This document shows, piece by piece, positions 37,100 to 45,810 of a stretch of 64,000 nucleotides of DNA. Numbering within the stretch: position 1 is the stretch's first letter; each line of letters opens with the position of its first letter. The stretch comes from Acidobacteriaceae bacterium KBS 146 (lineage in GTDB: Bacteria; Acidobacteriota; Terriglobia; Terriglobales; Acidobacteriaceae), in assembly GCA_000688615.1 (NCBI GenBank), contig JHVA01000001.1, forward strand, positions 248,001 through 312,000, written 5' to 3'. Both the position numbers and the translations under genes were made by a program. The notes under the pieces were generated by a model, which saw only the letters and a program-made list of their open reading frames with translations, had not been told where the DNA came from and searched no databases.

Positions 37100-37123
37100 A
37101 GGCCTCCAGTACACCGGAGGCCT
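37100..37123. terminator. short palindrome between DUF1501 and doxX-like genes
   Basis: AGGCCTCC (37100-37107) and GGAGGCCT (37116-37123) form an 8-bp stem in the gap between convergent genes. A T-run precedes rather than follows it on the plus strand, so termination is uncertain. The rest of the 254-base gap shows nothing I can support. Confidence 0.45.
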
Positions 37124-37157
37124 TCTCGCCTTTCAGAATCAGTTATTTATCTAGAAC

Positions 37158-37583
37158 TCAAGCAAATCCAAGTCTACGATCAAGGGCGTACACTCCTGCT
37201 CCGTAGAAGGCAAGCATCAGGGCGATGGCCAGCAGGGCAAGGGAGTATTCCGATCCGGCGTACCCGTGGTGGCGGTTCACCATCAACACGGCAAGCAGCA
37301 TATTGATCGCGACCAACAGAGCGGCAAAGCGGGTAAAGAGGCCCGACAGGATCAGGAGTCCGCCCAGAAACTCCGTGAGTGCCGAGACGATCCCCATCCA
37401 GTAGGGAAGCCCAAGCGACGCAACAAACCGGCTATGGCGCTCAATGGCTGAAAATGCGTTTCCGCCATGAAAGCCTCCAGCCGGGATCACCTTGCTGTAG
37501 CCGTGATAGACCATTGCGGCCCCAAGAACCAGTCTGAGAAAAAATGCCCCCCAGGGTTGAAGGTTGTTCAATGATTTAGACAT
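37158..37583 (-). CDS. DoxX-family membrane protein
   Basis: A 141-residue protein with four hydrophobic helices, starting PWGAFFLRLVLGAAMVYHGYSKVIP near residue 10. FVASLGLPYWMGIVSALTEFLGGLLILSGLFTRFAALLVAINMLLA is the DoxX/DUF4149-unrelated DoxX signature. Relatives are small inner-membrane proteins of thiosulfate:quinone oxidoreductases or redox-stress complexes, but most are uncharacterised. It stands alone ahead of the alpha/beta hydrolase on the same strand (57 bases). Confidence 0.88.
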   Translation of the reverse strand: MSKSLNNLQPWGAFFLRLVLGAAMVYHGYSKVIPAGGFHGGNAFSAIERHSRFVASLGLPYWMGIVSALTEFLGGLLILSGLFTRFAALLVAINMLLAVLMVNRHHGYAGSEYSLALLAIALMLAFYGAGVYALDRRLGFA

Positions 37584-37639
37584 GACAGACCGTCCACTTT
37601 CAGCGGGAATACTCTGAGCCTAGCGCACTGTCTCTCCGT

Positions 37640-38533
37640 TCAGTGGAGCTTTATACCTGACGGTGCCGGGGTAGATACCATCACATCCTGATCAAGGAAC
37701 CGGCTTACCGTCTGAACGAAATTCGGTCCCGTGCTGCGAGTCAGCGAGACGACAATCTTTGGGTCGGCGGCTGCGCCAAAAGCGCCAGACTCGGATGCCT
37801 GACCATGCGTGATCAGCAGCTTGGGCCGTTTGAAGTCGGACAGCGGCTTGATGAGGGGGAAATCCTCATGGCAAAGAAGCCCGACTGGCAAAAAGCGGAA
37901 GCGCGAGTCGTTGCGCAAAGCGTCGCAAAGATCAGTATGGGGAGAGTCCAGGATGACCCCTGGCGTGTCAGGATGCGAGGTCGCCAGGCCCAGAGCAAGC
38001 GATGCCCCCACACCGACGCCGTAGGGAAGAATGCCGGATCGCGACACTCCTCGTGAATCCGTAAGATACCTCCAGGCCGCCTCGCTATCTTCCGTCATCT
38101 GCTGCTGCGAAGGATGGATGTTCGCGCTTGCTCCATACCCTCGATAGTCGAAGGTAAAGACATTCAGTCCGAGATCCCTCAATGCTGATTGTGTCTCTGC
38201 GAAATCGGACCGTGTCGCATCTCCCCCAGCAAGGAATAAAACCGTAAGCCGGTTGTAGGAATTTGTTGCAGTCGCTGGAAGCCATTCGCCCGTGAGTTGA
38301 GGTTGACCTGAAATACCCGGGAAGAAGTGGATGAGATTTTCCGCCGAAGCCGTTGTGCGGGCGGGGTGAAGGACCAGCCGCCACTGAGTTTTGTAGAACA
38401 ACGTGCACAGGGTCGCATAGGTGCAAAGAAAGGCCACAACGATAACAACAGCGAAGGCCTTGAGCAGCCACGCACCTTCTACCACGGGTGGAGGCGGTGG
38501 CGATGCAGGAGATTTCTGGGAACGGCGAGACAT
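37640..38533 (-). CDS. membrane-anchored alpha/beta-hydrolase-fold protein without nucleophile
   Basis: A 297-residue protein. A Pro-rich cytoplasmic start is followed by one hydrophobic helix (about 24-45), so the domain is probably outside the membrane. The fold marks are present: LTVLFLAGGDATRSDF, NVFTFDYRGYGAS near 125-136, and VILDSPHTD near 193. The nucleophile elbow, normally GxSxG, reads GVGVG (172-176), with Gly174 replacing Ser or Cys. No catalytic His is evident after LLITHGQASESGAFG in the last 40 residues. It is therefore likely not a working hydrolase, unless another site is used. Confidence 0.8.
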   Translation of the reverse strand: MSRRSQKSPASPPPPPVVEGAWLLKAFAVVIVVAFLCTYATLCTLFYKTQWRLVLHPARTTASAENLIHFFPGISGQPQLTGEWLPATATNSYNRLTVLFLAGGDATRSDFAETQSALRDLGLNVFTFDYRGYGASANIHPSQQQMTEDSEAAWRYLTDSRGVSRSGILPYGVGVGASLALGLATSHPDTPGVILDSPHTDLCDALRNDSRFRFLPVGLLCHEDFPLIKPLSDFKRPKLLITHGQASESGAFGAAADPKIVVSLTRSTGPNFVQTVSRFLDQDVMVSTPAPSGIKLH

Positions 38534-38604
38534 CGGCTGATCTCTTACGACTTTAGCATCTCATCGCGCTGTCTCCGTTAGCATGGAGAATGTGGAGGAG
38601 AGAA

Positions 38605-38919
38605 GTGGCAAAGTGGGTCAAGCTGTGCAGCCTTGCTGAGGCGCCCCCGCCAGGCACCGTCGCAGAGGCTGAAGTAGAGGGAATAGCCATCTGTCTGGCG
38701 AATGTGAACGGCGAACTATCTGCGCTCGACAACTGGTGCCCGCATCGTCGAGGGCCGTTGGGACAGGGATGGGTAGAACGCGATTGTGTCGTTTGTCCCT
38801 GGCACTCCTGGACCTTCCACGTAAAGACTGGAGAGGCAGAATTTCCACCGAACGAGCGCGTCGAAGTTTTTCCGTTGAAGATTGAGAGCGACGACGTCCT
38901 GATTGATATCGAAGAGTAA
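38605..38919 (+). CDS. Rieske [2Fe-2S] ferredoxin-type protein
   Basis: 104 residues from GTG 38605, directly behind GGAGGAGA; an ATG at 38590 is in frame but covers that site. The cluster ligands are complete: CPH (Cys45, His47) and CPWH (Cys64, His67). It resembles NirD-like and dioxygenase-ferredoxin Rieske proteins, soluble and without a membrane anchor. It would pass electrons to an unidentified oxidoreductase. It lies 65 bases before gpmI on the same strand. Confidence 0.88.
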   Translation: MAKWVKLCSLAEAPPPGTVAEAEVEGIAICLANVNGELSALDNWCPHRRGPLGQGWVERDCVVCPWHSWTFHVKTGEAEFPPNERVEVFPLKIESDDVLIDIEE

Positions 38920-38984
38920 TCTCTCGATTCTTCGCTGACCGCGCCGCGAGTCCAGGCCAACTCTTGTTATCCTTTCACTCAGCA

Positions 38985-40604
38985 ATGGCAAACAAACCTA
39001 TCGTTCTGACTATTCTTGACGGCTGGGGCTACCGCCCCGACACACACGGCAATGCCATCGCGCTGGCGCGCAAGCCCAACTATGACCGGCTTCTGGAAAG
39101 CTTTCCAAACACTCTGATTCACGCAAGCGATCACTTCGTAGGACTTCCGGACGGCCAGATGGGCAACTCCGAGGTGGGCCATCTCAATCTTGGAGCCGGC
39201 CGCATCGTCCGCATGGATCTTACCCGCATCGACAGCGCCATCGTGGATGGCAGCTTCTATAAAGACCCCACGTTGGTCGAGGCCGTCACCCTGGCGGCAC
39301 GGGAGAATCGCGCGTTGCACCTTCTCGGATTGGTCTCCGATGGTGGTGTTCACTCCCAGCAGCGGCACCTTTATGCTCTTCTGCGCCTCGCCGCGCAGCA
39401 CAAGCTCACTCGCGTCTTTGTCCATGCATTTATGGACGGACGCGATACGATGCCGACCAGCGGACTCGGCTATCTTGAGGCGCTCGAACAGCAGATTCGT
39501 GAGATCGGTGTTGGACAGATTGCGTCTGTCTCTGGCCGTTACTATGCCATGGACCGCGATCTCCGCTGGGAGAAGGAACGGCAGGCCTTTGACGCGATGG
39601 TTACGGGACACCCGCAGGGTGGAGTGTATCCCGACCCCCTGGCGCGCGTCCGCGAACTCTACAGTAACAAGATCACGGACGAGTTTATTCCTCCATTTAC
39701 AGTCGTCGATCAGCATAGTGTTCCCATCGGACTCATTCGATCGAACGATGTTTGCATCTGTTTTAACTATCGCGCCGATCGTGTTCGGCAGATCACCCGC
39801 GTTCTCGGGCGCAACTGCGACATCGCAGGCGGCCTTACCGAGAAGAATGGTCTCGATCTGCCAAAGGCCGCAGAACTGGATCTCGAGATTCCCCGTGTAG
39901 AGGCTCCGTCAAAGATTCATTATGTCTGCATGACGCAATACGACAGGAACTTTACCGTCCCCGTCGTGATCCCGCCGGAATCAATGGACAACCTGCTGGC
40001 CAATGTCATGGCGGATGCCAACCTGCGCAACCTGCGCGTTGCCGAGACGGAAAAGTACGCGCACGTGACCTACTTCTTCAACGGCGGGATCGAAAAACCC
40101 TTTCCCGGCGAGGATCGCGTGCTGGTACCTTCGCAGAAGGTAGCTACTTACGATCTCGCTCCTGAGATGTCGGCTGAGGGAATTGCAGATGCGGTTGTAA
40201 AAGCTGTCAATGACACTGCTTTCGACATCATTATCGTCAACTTCGCGAACGCTGATATGGTGGGGCATTCCGGCAGAATCGAACCGACCGTTCGCGCGGT
40301 TGAAACGGTCGACACGCAGCTTGGCCGAATCTATCAGGCAGTTAAACAGCGCTGCGGATCGCTCCTCGTGACGGCTGATCACGGCAATGCTGAGCTGCTG
40401 ATCGATCCCGTAACCGGCGGTCCTCACACCGCACACACGACCAATCCGGTGCCATTCATTCTGGTAAGCGACGAATGCGATACCAGCCATCACGAGATCC
40501 TGCGGCCCGGAGGAAGCCTGCGCGACATCTCCCCGACGATCCTCAAGCTGCTTGGCCTGAAGAAGCCGGAAGAGATGACAGGGACTGGACTGCAGGAGGT
40601 GTGA
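38985..40604 (+). CDS. gpmI: 2,3-bisphosphoglycerate-independent phosphoglycerate mutase
   Basis: Interconverts 3- and 2-phosphoglycerate in glycolysis. 539 residues from ATG 38985 ([17 protein letters not shown]), rather than the earlier in-frame ATG 38964. Asp12 and the phosphoserine Ser62 in [17 protein letters not shown] are in place. The phosphotransferase domain is interrupted by the mutase domain, as usual ([28 protein letters not shown]). The metal site returns in [12 protein letters not shown] and [10 protein letters not shown]. Length and motifs are normal for the family. Confidence 0.96.
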   Translation: MANKPIVLTILDGWGYRPDTHGNAIALARKPNYDRLLESFPNTLIHASDHFVGLPDGQMGNSEVGHLNLGAGRIVRMDLTRIDSAIVDGSFYKDPTLVEAVTLAARENRALHLLGLVSDGGVHSQQRHLYALLRLAAQHKLTRVFVHAFMDGRDTMPTSGLGYLEALEQQIREIGVGQIASVSGRYYAMDRDLRWEKERQAFDAMVTGHPQGGVYPDPLARVRELYSNKITDEFIPPFTVVDQHSVPIGLIRSNDVCICFNYRADRVRQITRVLGRNCDIAGGLTEKNGLDLPKAAELDLEIPRVEAPSKIHYVCMTQYDRNFTVPVVIPPESMDNLLANVMADANLRNLRVAETEKYAHVTYFFNGGIEKPFPGEDRVLVPSQKVATYDLAPEMSAEGIADAVVKAVNDTAFDIIIVNFANADMVGHSGRIEPTVRAVETVDTQLGRIYQAVKQRCGSLLVTADHGNAELLIDPVTGGPHTAHTTNPVPFILVSDECDTSHHEILRPGGSLRDISPTILKLLGLKKPEEMTGTGLQEV

Positions 40605-40629
40605 GGCAGAAACGGATGATCGTATCGCG

Positions 40630-41085
40630 TTATCTCGACGGGAAATCGTAAGTGGGGCTAGGAGCGGGCCAGCCTCCGTTTCCCCTTTCCGTCCAAGTCA
40701 ACTGTTCGCACTTTGACGTGAACGTTTTGTTCGCGGTCTGAGTGGAAAATTTCGTTTCTCCTCCACCCGGAACGAACCAGCGAAGGTTGCCGGAAATATA
40801 GATTGCGCCATAATTTGCTGGAACTCTCGTAAATGTTAGCGGATGGTGATGGACTGGAATAATGGCTAAGCTCTTTCCTTCACCCGCAACATACTCTACA
40901 AGGAACGAATTCTTACTCAACCCGTTGCTTGTCCCGGCAGAGTCGCATTTATATCGAAGTGTAAGTTTCTTCAGCTTTGGATTGGCGTCTGCATTGCGAG
41001 CTGTTATCAACACGGACAGGAAGACTACTCCAATCCCTGCGACAAATCGCATCCTATGCAACAACGTTAGCCATGACGGGGTCAT
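40630..41085 (-). CDS. secreted MliC-like protein (possible lysozyme inhibitor)
   Basis: A 151-residue protein with a hydrophobic N-terminal segment (VAGIGVVFLSVLITARNADA). The mature part follows the pattern of the MliC/PliC fold: YKCDSAG with the first Cys, NSFLVEYVAG, a PLTFTRVP strand, GAIYISGNLRWFVPGGGET, and a second Cys in FTSKCEQ. In MliC the two Cys form a disulfide and the loop after SGxxY inserts into the lysozyme active site. The match is by pattern only and is remote. It is convergent with gpmI, 25 bases away. Confidence 0.5.
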   Translation of the reverse strand: MTPSWLTLLHRMRFVAGIGVVFLSVLITARNADANPKLKKLTLRYKCDSAGTSNGLSKNSFLVEYVAGEGKSLAIIPVHHHPLTFTRVPANYGAIYISGNLRWFVPGGGETKFSTQTANKTFTSKCEQLTWTERGNGGWPAPSPTYDFPSR

Positions 41086-41167
41086 CGCGCCTCCTGACTA
41101 TGGCCTCCCTTATACACTTTTCTCAATGCGCCAGAGAATCCTGCTATCCTGCGAAAAACCAAGGCGC

Positions 41168-42181
41168 TCAGCTCAAAATCTTTACTGCGCCTTCCGGCGT
41201 CTTCGTAAATCCGTGAATGACCTTGCCGCTCTGATCCATATGCAGCAGCGTTAGCTTGTCGGGATCGATCTGCAGGTGACTGAAGCCGTAAGCCTTTGCT
41301 GCATAGGGACCGCGTCGGGCTTCGTCAATCTTCAGGGTATAGAGATCGGCGCCGCCTCCGCCGGAGAGCACGAACGACGTCGGATGCCCCTCGAATTCCA
41401 GGTGCTGCATGTCGTGGTCGTGTCCCGCGAGATAAAGATGCGCTTTGTGTTCCCGCAGCAGGGGTTCCCAATCAGCAATCAGCATCTGGTGGTCGCCATG
41501 TGGCCCATTCGAATAGATCGGATGATGCGCCATCACGACCAGGTAAGGCGTTGTTCGTGGCTTTTCCAGCTCAGCCTTAAGCCAGCGAAGCTGCTCAGCC
41601 CGTTCTTCTTGTGTCAGGGTAAAGTTAACACCTGCCGCCTGCGCTCCGATAGGATGCGGCATGTTGCTGTCCAGAGCGATTACGGTCACCAGAGGTTTTG
41701 TCGTAGGGAACTCGAAGCTGTACCAGCGAGAGGGCATCGTCCATCGAGTGCCACCCTTCTTCGCATATGCCAATTCGGAGTCCACCTTGCTCTCCGGCAT
41801 CCTCTGATAGTCGTGATTTCCTAACACCGCGTAGGCCGGGCAGTCGAAAACTTCCCTCGGATACAGCTCTTCGAAATGCGTCTTCCATCGGGTGGAATTC
41901 ACTCCGCCTGGAAGCTCTCCGTACCAGTTGTCGCCAAGCATCAAAAGAGCATCCGGCTTCAGAGAGTGGCTTTGCACATAGGTACGCATCGCCGCTGCAA
42001 CAGCCTCCTGGCCCTCCGGCTTCTCGTAACCCCAGTCGCCGATCATGAGCCAATGCAACCCCTCTGCGTCAGCTTTACGGGGCGCTGCGAGCGAGGGAAG
42101 AGAACCGAGCCCTAATCCGGCTACTGCACTGAAGACAAAACTTTGGCGTAAAAAATCGCGACGGCTAACCGATACCTTCAT
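41168..42181 (-). CDS. Tat-exported metallophosphoesterase
   Basis: A 337-residue protein with a twin-arginine signal (VSRRDFLRQSFVFSAVAGLG). Calcineurin-like metal motifs appear in order: GDWGYE, LGDNWYGE, LGNHDYQ, HHPIYSNGPHGD and AGHDHDMQHLE. The layout resembles purple acid phosphatase-like (tartrate-resistant acid phosphatase) enzymes, with a Tyr after GDW as in those proteins. It probably acts as a periplasmic phosphatase. It follows recR on the same strand but 45 bases on, so it may be separately expressed. Confidence 0.9.
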   Translation of the reverse strand: MKVSVSRRDFLRQSFVFSAVAGLGLGSLPSLAAPRKADAEGLHWLMIGDWGYEKPEGQEAVAAAMRTYVQSHSLKPDALLMLGDNWYGELPGGVNSTRWKTHFEELYPREVFDCPAYAVLGNHDYQRMPESKVDSELAYAKKGGTRWTMPSRWYSFEFPTTKPLVTVIALDSNMPHPIGAQAAGVNFTLTQEERAEQLRWLKAELEKPRTTPYLVVMAHHPIYSNGPHGDHQMLIADWEPLLREHKAHLYLAGHDHDMQHLEFEGHPTSFVLSGGGGADLYTLKIDEARRGPYAAKAYGFSHLQIDPDKLTLLHMDQSGKVIHGFTKTPEGAVKILS

Positions 42182-42226
42182 AGAGGCGCTTATACCACTC
42201 TGGGATGAAATTTAGTTGAAGCGATA

Positions 42227-42826
42227 CTAAAGCTCGCGACGGCCTTCGAGTGCTCGCGACATTGTTATCTCATCTGCATATTCAATGTCGCTGCCGGCAG
42301 GTACACCTGTGGCAATGCGCGTCACTTTCAGGTGAGCATTGGAGCGATGAATCTCATCGACCAGATAACGCGCCGTTGCTTCTCCCTCGGTCGTCGGAGA
42401 GGTGGCGAGAATGACCTCATCCAGCTCTGGAAGCCGGGTCATAAGATTTGCAATCCGAAGTTGCTCCGGCCCGATTCCTGCGATGGGAGAGAGGGTTCCG
42501 TGTAGCACGTGATATACGCCGGAAAAACTTCGAGTCTTCTCAATGGTCGCTATATTGGTAGGCTCCTCCACCACACACACCAGACGCTGATTTCGTACTG
42601 CGCTGGTGCAGTATGTGCATGGATCGACGTCAGTGATGTTGTTGCAGATGGAACAGAGCTGCAGGCGCGCCTTCAGCTCCCGAATCGCCTGCGCGAGTTG
42701 CTCGGCATCTTCAGCTGACGATCGAAGCACATGAAAAGCAAGCCTCTGAGCGCTCTTCGTTCCAATCCCCGGCAGTTTGCGCAGCTCTTCAATCAGCCGC
42801 GTCATGGGTTCGGCAAATCGCGCCAC
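42227..42826 (-). CDS. recR: recombination protein RecR
   Basis: A 199-residue protein of RecFOR gap repair. The helix-hairpin-helix (LPGIGTKSAQRLAFHVLR) lies at 18-35, the zinc motif at Cys58, Cys61, Cys70 and Cys73, and a Toprim domain follows (VCVVEEPTNIATIE, ILATSPTTEGEATARYL). The start is GTG 42826, whose G is also the last base of the ybaB TAG stop. That TAGTG junction implies translational coupling. It is the last gene of the conserved dnaX-ybaB-recR block. Confidence 0.96.
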   Translation of the reverse strand: MARFAEPMTRLIEELRKLPGIGTKSAQRLAFHVLRSSAEDAEQLAQAIRELKARLQLCSICNNITDVDPCTYCTSAVRNQRLVCVVEEPTNIATIEKTRSFSGVYHVLHGTLSPIAGIGPEQLRIANLMTRLPELDEVILATSPTTEGEATARYLVDEIHRSNAHLKVTRIATGVPAGSDIEYADEITMSRALEGRREL

Positions 42827-43158
42827 TAGCTAAGCCCCGGCAGGTTCAAGCCGCCCATCATGTTGGCAACGCTCGCCTTCATCGTATCGTCAGCCCGCCG
42901 GCCGGCTTCGTTAACTGCGGCAATGATCAGGTCTTCCAAGAGCTCCAGGTCGTTTCCCGAACTTCCAATCGCAGTGGGATCGATCTTTAACTTGAGAAGC
43001 TCCTTTTTCCCATTCATCTTTACCGTGATGACTCCGCCGCCACTTGTAGCTTCCACGGTCGTCTCGGCGAGCTTGCGCTCCATCTGCTCCTGCATCTGGC
43101 GCGCCTGCCCCATCATCTCTTTCATCTTGGCGAGGTCAGAGAAATCCATATCGCTCAA
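42826..43158 (-). CDS. ybaB: YbaB/EbfC nucleoid-associated protein
   Basis: A 110-residue dimeric DNA-binding protein with the family signature: an N-terminal helix LAKMKEMMGQARQMQEQMER, then VEATSGGGVITVKMNGKKELLKLKIDP, and a C-terminal helix DLIIAAVNEAGRRADD. It binds DNA and is commonly encoded between dnaX and recR, as here. The protein ends GGLNLPGLS. It is 22 bases from the dnaX stop and shares one base with recR. Confidence 0.95.
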   Translation of the reverse strand: MSDMDFSDLAKMKEMMGQARQMQEQMERKLAETTVEATSGGGVITVKMNGKKELLKLKIDPTAIGSSGNDLELLEDLIIAAVNEAGRRADDTMKASVANMMGGLNLPGLS

Positions 43159-43180
43159 TCCTTCCTTCGTCTCATCAGAT

Positions 43181-45160
43181 CTAATCGTTATCCCGAAGGT
43201 CTATTACGTTGCGAATCTCGGCATTGAACAGCCGTTGCGCCTGTTGCACCACAGGGTGGTCCATCGCCTTTGCCTGAGCGCTTCCCGTCTTTGCAGCCCT
43301 GGGCTTTTTGGCGGCCGAGGCATTTCCGCCTCCCGGCAGCAGCACCAGCTTCAGTTGGCCGGCACCGGAGCTCCGCAGTGCGGTCCGAACAATCTTTTCC
43401 GCTTCTGGATTGATCACCATCGGCAGCATGGTCTTGGAAAGCTCCGTCTGCACCCGAATCTCATCTCCGGCCACAGTCCACTCGGAGTCTCCAAGTGCAT
43501 CGGCTGCAGATCCCTGGCTCTTTGCTCCCGAAAGAGCTTCAACCGCCATACGCTGAAGATCTTCGCCGGATTGAGTCCCTTTTGCAGCCGGTGCTGCACT
43601 GGCTGCTATAGCGATGGGAGACGCCTCAGGTTGCAGAATCTCTGCTGGCAAAGCCCCAACACCCAGCAGATCGGCTGCAACCTCGATCGCCGTAATCTCA
43701 TCCACCGGATCGGTCTGCACAATCGATACCGCCGGTACGGGAGGCGGCGGCAGATCAGGCTGAATCAATACCTGAGGCTCGACGGCTTTTTGGGGCGGAA
43801 CAGATGCAGGCTCATTGAAACTTTTTAGGTTCGAAGAAAACGGAGAAAATGCAGGCTTGGGAGGCGTAGGCGGCGTAACCGGTCGAGGTGCTGCCGGCGC
43901 AACTCTCGTTACCGGTGCAGCCGATGACACGGCCGTCGAAGCTGTTCGGGATTGTGGCGAGGCAGATCCGCCTGCGCTTCCTGACGTCGGAAATCGGCTC
44001 AGGATCTCTTCCACTGGAAGCAGCCGCTGCAGGTGGACCAGCTTGAGCAGGCCCAGCTCGAAGTGGAACCGCTGCTCCTGACGATACCCCAACTCGTCAA
44101 ACGTCCGCAGCATGACCTGCAGAAAACGCGTCAGCTCCTCTTCTGTAAACAAGGCTGCCGATCGCCCTGCACGCCGCTGTTCATCGGCGGATATCTGCAG
44201 CAACTCGGTCGAGCCTCCGTCTTCTCCGACTCCAGCGATCTTGGCAATGATGCAGTTGCGCAGATAACGCACAAACTGGCGCGCGAGCTGTGCAGGGCTG
44301 TTCCCGGCATCCAGCAGCTCATTGGCGATTGTCATGACATCGGCGCTTCGGTTTCCATGGATCGCCTCGAGGAGGCGCTCGAAGATCGTATTCGCGACTG
44401 TTCCCATCAGGTCGCGAATCTGTGTCGCATCCAGCCTGGGTCGTCCATCCTCGACCGGAGCGCTAGCGATCGCCTGATCCATGATGGACAGGGCATCGCG
44501 CATGGAGCCATCCCCGGCCTCAGCCAGCAGCGCCAGCGCAGCTTCATCGGCCTCCACACCCTCGTGGGCGGCAATGCCCCGAATCTGCTCCAGGATGTCG
44601 ACAAGCTTCACTGCATGAAAGCTGAAGTGCTGGCAGCGCGAACGAACCGTCTGTGGAATGTCCTCCGGCTGCGTCGTCGCCATCATGAAGACGATGTGCT
44701 CAGGCGGCTCCTCGAGCGTCTTCAGCAGGGCGTTGAAGGCGGCGTCGGTGATCTGGTGAGCCTCATCGAGGATGTAAATCTTGTACCGGTCTCGTGCCGG
44801 TCGGTATCGTGCCGCGTCCCGCAATTCGCGAATCTCATCGATGCCGCGGTTCGTGGCAGCGTCGATCTCGATGACATCAACGGAGTTTCCGGCCCGGATC
44901 TCCACGCACGAATCGCAAATCTCGCAAGGCTCGGCCGTAGCCCTCTCAGCACTGCCGATCACATTCCGGCAGTTCAACGCCATCGCCAGAATCCGGGCGA
45001 TCGTCGTCTTTCCAATGCCGCGATGCCCGCTGAAGATATATCCATGGGCAATTCGTCCCTGCGTGAGCGCATTCATCAGCGTCACGGTCACGTGATCCTG
45101 ACCTGCGACATCGGCGAAGCGTTGTGGACGATATTTTCTTGCTAAAACCTGGTATGCCAT
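43181..45160 (-). CDS. dnaX: DNA polymerase III subunit gamma/tau
   Basis: The clamp-loader ATPase, 659 residues. AAA+ features are intact: Walker A GHRGIGKT at 45-52, a zinc motif with Cys64, Cys79, Cys82 and Cys85, the Walker B IYILDEAHQIT, and the sensor-1 region MMATTQPEDIPQTVRSRC. Domain III follows to about 370. The rest (about 375-500) is a Pro/Ala/Ser-rich linker with a small C-terminal domain. I saw no AAAAAAG-type slippery site, so a shorter gamma form by frameshifting is not supported. It loads the clamp for DnaE (at 0.3-3.8 kb). Confidence 0.96.
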   Translation of the reverse strand: MAYQVLARKYRPQRFADVAGQDHVTVTLMNALTQGRIAHGYIFSGHRGIGKTTIARILAMALNCRNVIGSAERATAEPCEICDSCVEIRAGNSVDVIEIDAATNRGIDEIRELRDAARYRPARDRYKIYILDEAHQITDAAFNALLKTLEEPPEHIVFMMATTQPEDIPQTVRSRCQHFSFHAVKLVDILEQIRGIAAHEGVEADEAALALLAEAGDGSMRDALSIMDQAIASAPVEDGRPRLDATQIRDLMGTVANTIFERLLEAIHGNRSADVMTIANELLDAGNSPAQLARQFVRYLRNCIIAKIAGVGEDGGSTELLQISADEQRRAGRSAALFTEEELTRFLQVMLRTFDELGYRQEQRFHFELGLLKLVHLQRLLPVEEILSRFPTSGSAGGSASPQSRTASTAVSSAAPVTRVAPAAPRPVTPPTPPKPAFSPFSSNLKSFNEPASVPPQKAVEPQVLIQPDLPPPPVPAVSIVQTDPVDEITAIEVAADLLGVGALPAEILQPEASPIAIAASAAPAAKGTQSGEDLQRMAVEALSGAKSQGSAADALGDSEWTVAGDEIRVQTELSKTMLPMVINPEAEKIVRTALRSSGAGQLKLVLLPGGGNASAAKKPRAAKTGSAQAKAMDHPVVQQAQRLFNAEIRNVIDLRDND

Positions 45161-45207
45161 AAGACCCGAGGCGGCCGGAGCCGTATCTCGTTATTGTAGC
45201 GTCGGAA

Positions 45208-45663
45208 TCATCTTCCGGTTTTTGCGGCACGTCGAGCCCTGCGAGCACGGCGCTTTACCTCGTCTTCGCTGAACATCGTTCCCCTGCACTTCGCCGCGCC
45301 ACAGTAGCAGTCCGCATCATCGTCATCGCTGTCGTGCAGATTGTATTCGTACGTCAGCTCTTCACCCGGAGCAATATCGCGGATCGCGACCACCCAGATC
45401 TCGTCGTTGATGTGCTCCGTCTCACAGTTCGGATCACACGAATGGTTGAGAAACATCGCTGTACCGAATCCGTCGATGACCTCCCCATCTCCAGTGCTGA
45501 ACAGGTAGGTGATAAAGCGATCTCTATACCGCTCATCGGCCTCCTGCTTACTGAACCGGGGGCCGTCATACTGCACTACTTTGGTGCCTTTACGAATACG
45601 CCGCGTGGTGTAGCAACCAGCAGCATGGATAGACGAGGAACGGATCATCAGGCCAGGGATCAT
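45208..45663 (-). CDS. SET-domain protein lysine methyltransferase-like
   Basis: A 151-residue protein that is nearly all SET domain. The N-flanking strand AAGCYTTRRIRKGTKVVQY leads to the AdoMet/lysine pocket: NHSCDPNC at 73-80 and GEELTYEY at 100-107. A Cys-rich post-SET segment CYCGAAKC (119-126) would bind zinc with Cys80 as in many eukaryotic enzymes. The tail is basic (RRARRARRAAKTGR). SET proteins transfer methyl groups to lysine. Free-living bacteria also carry them. It is the first gene of a minus-strand block, 47 bases ahead of dnaX, so its substrate could be a DNA-associated protein, but this is inference. Confidence 0.9.
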   Translation of the reverse strand: MIPGLMIRSSSIHAAGCYTTRRIRKGTKVVQYDGPRFSKQEADERYRDRFITYLFSTGDGEVIDGFGTAMFLNHSCDPNCETEHINDEIWVVAIRDIAPGEELTYEYNLHDSDDDDADCYCGAAKCRGTMFSEDEVKRRARRARRAAKTGR

Positions 45664-45810
45664 CGAGAACTCATTTTAAATGTATGGATTTGAGGGCCAC
45701 AGGACATCGAGTGGCGCGTCGTAGAGCTTTATGCTGACGGACTAGCTGACTATAACAAACTCGCACCGCCAAGCGTCAAACCGTACAGACGCGTAGTCTG
45801 GATACACAAC

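Noticed and set aside
44033..45145. Antisense frame of 370 codons opposite dnaX
   Set aside because: Entirely overlapped by dnaX, with no signal or domain, so a shadow frame.
43181..45160. Programmed frameshift in dnaX giving a short gamma form
   Set aside because: No A AAA AAG-type slippery heptamer with a following stem was seen. The tau reading frame is complete.
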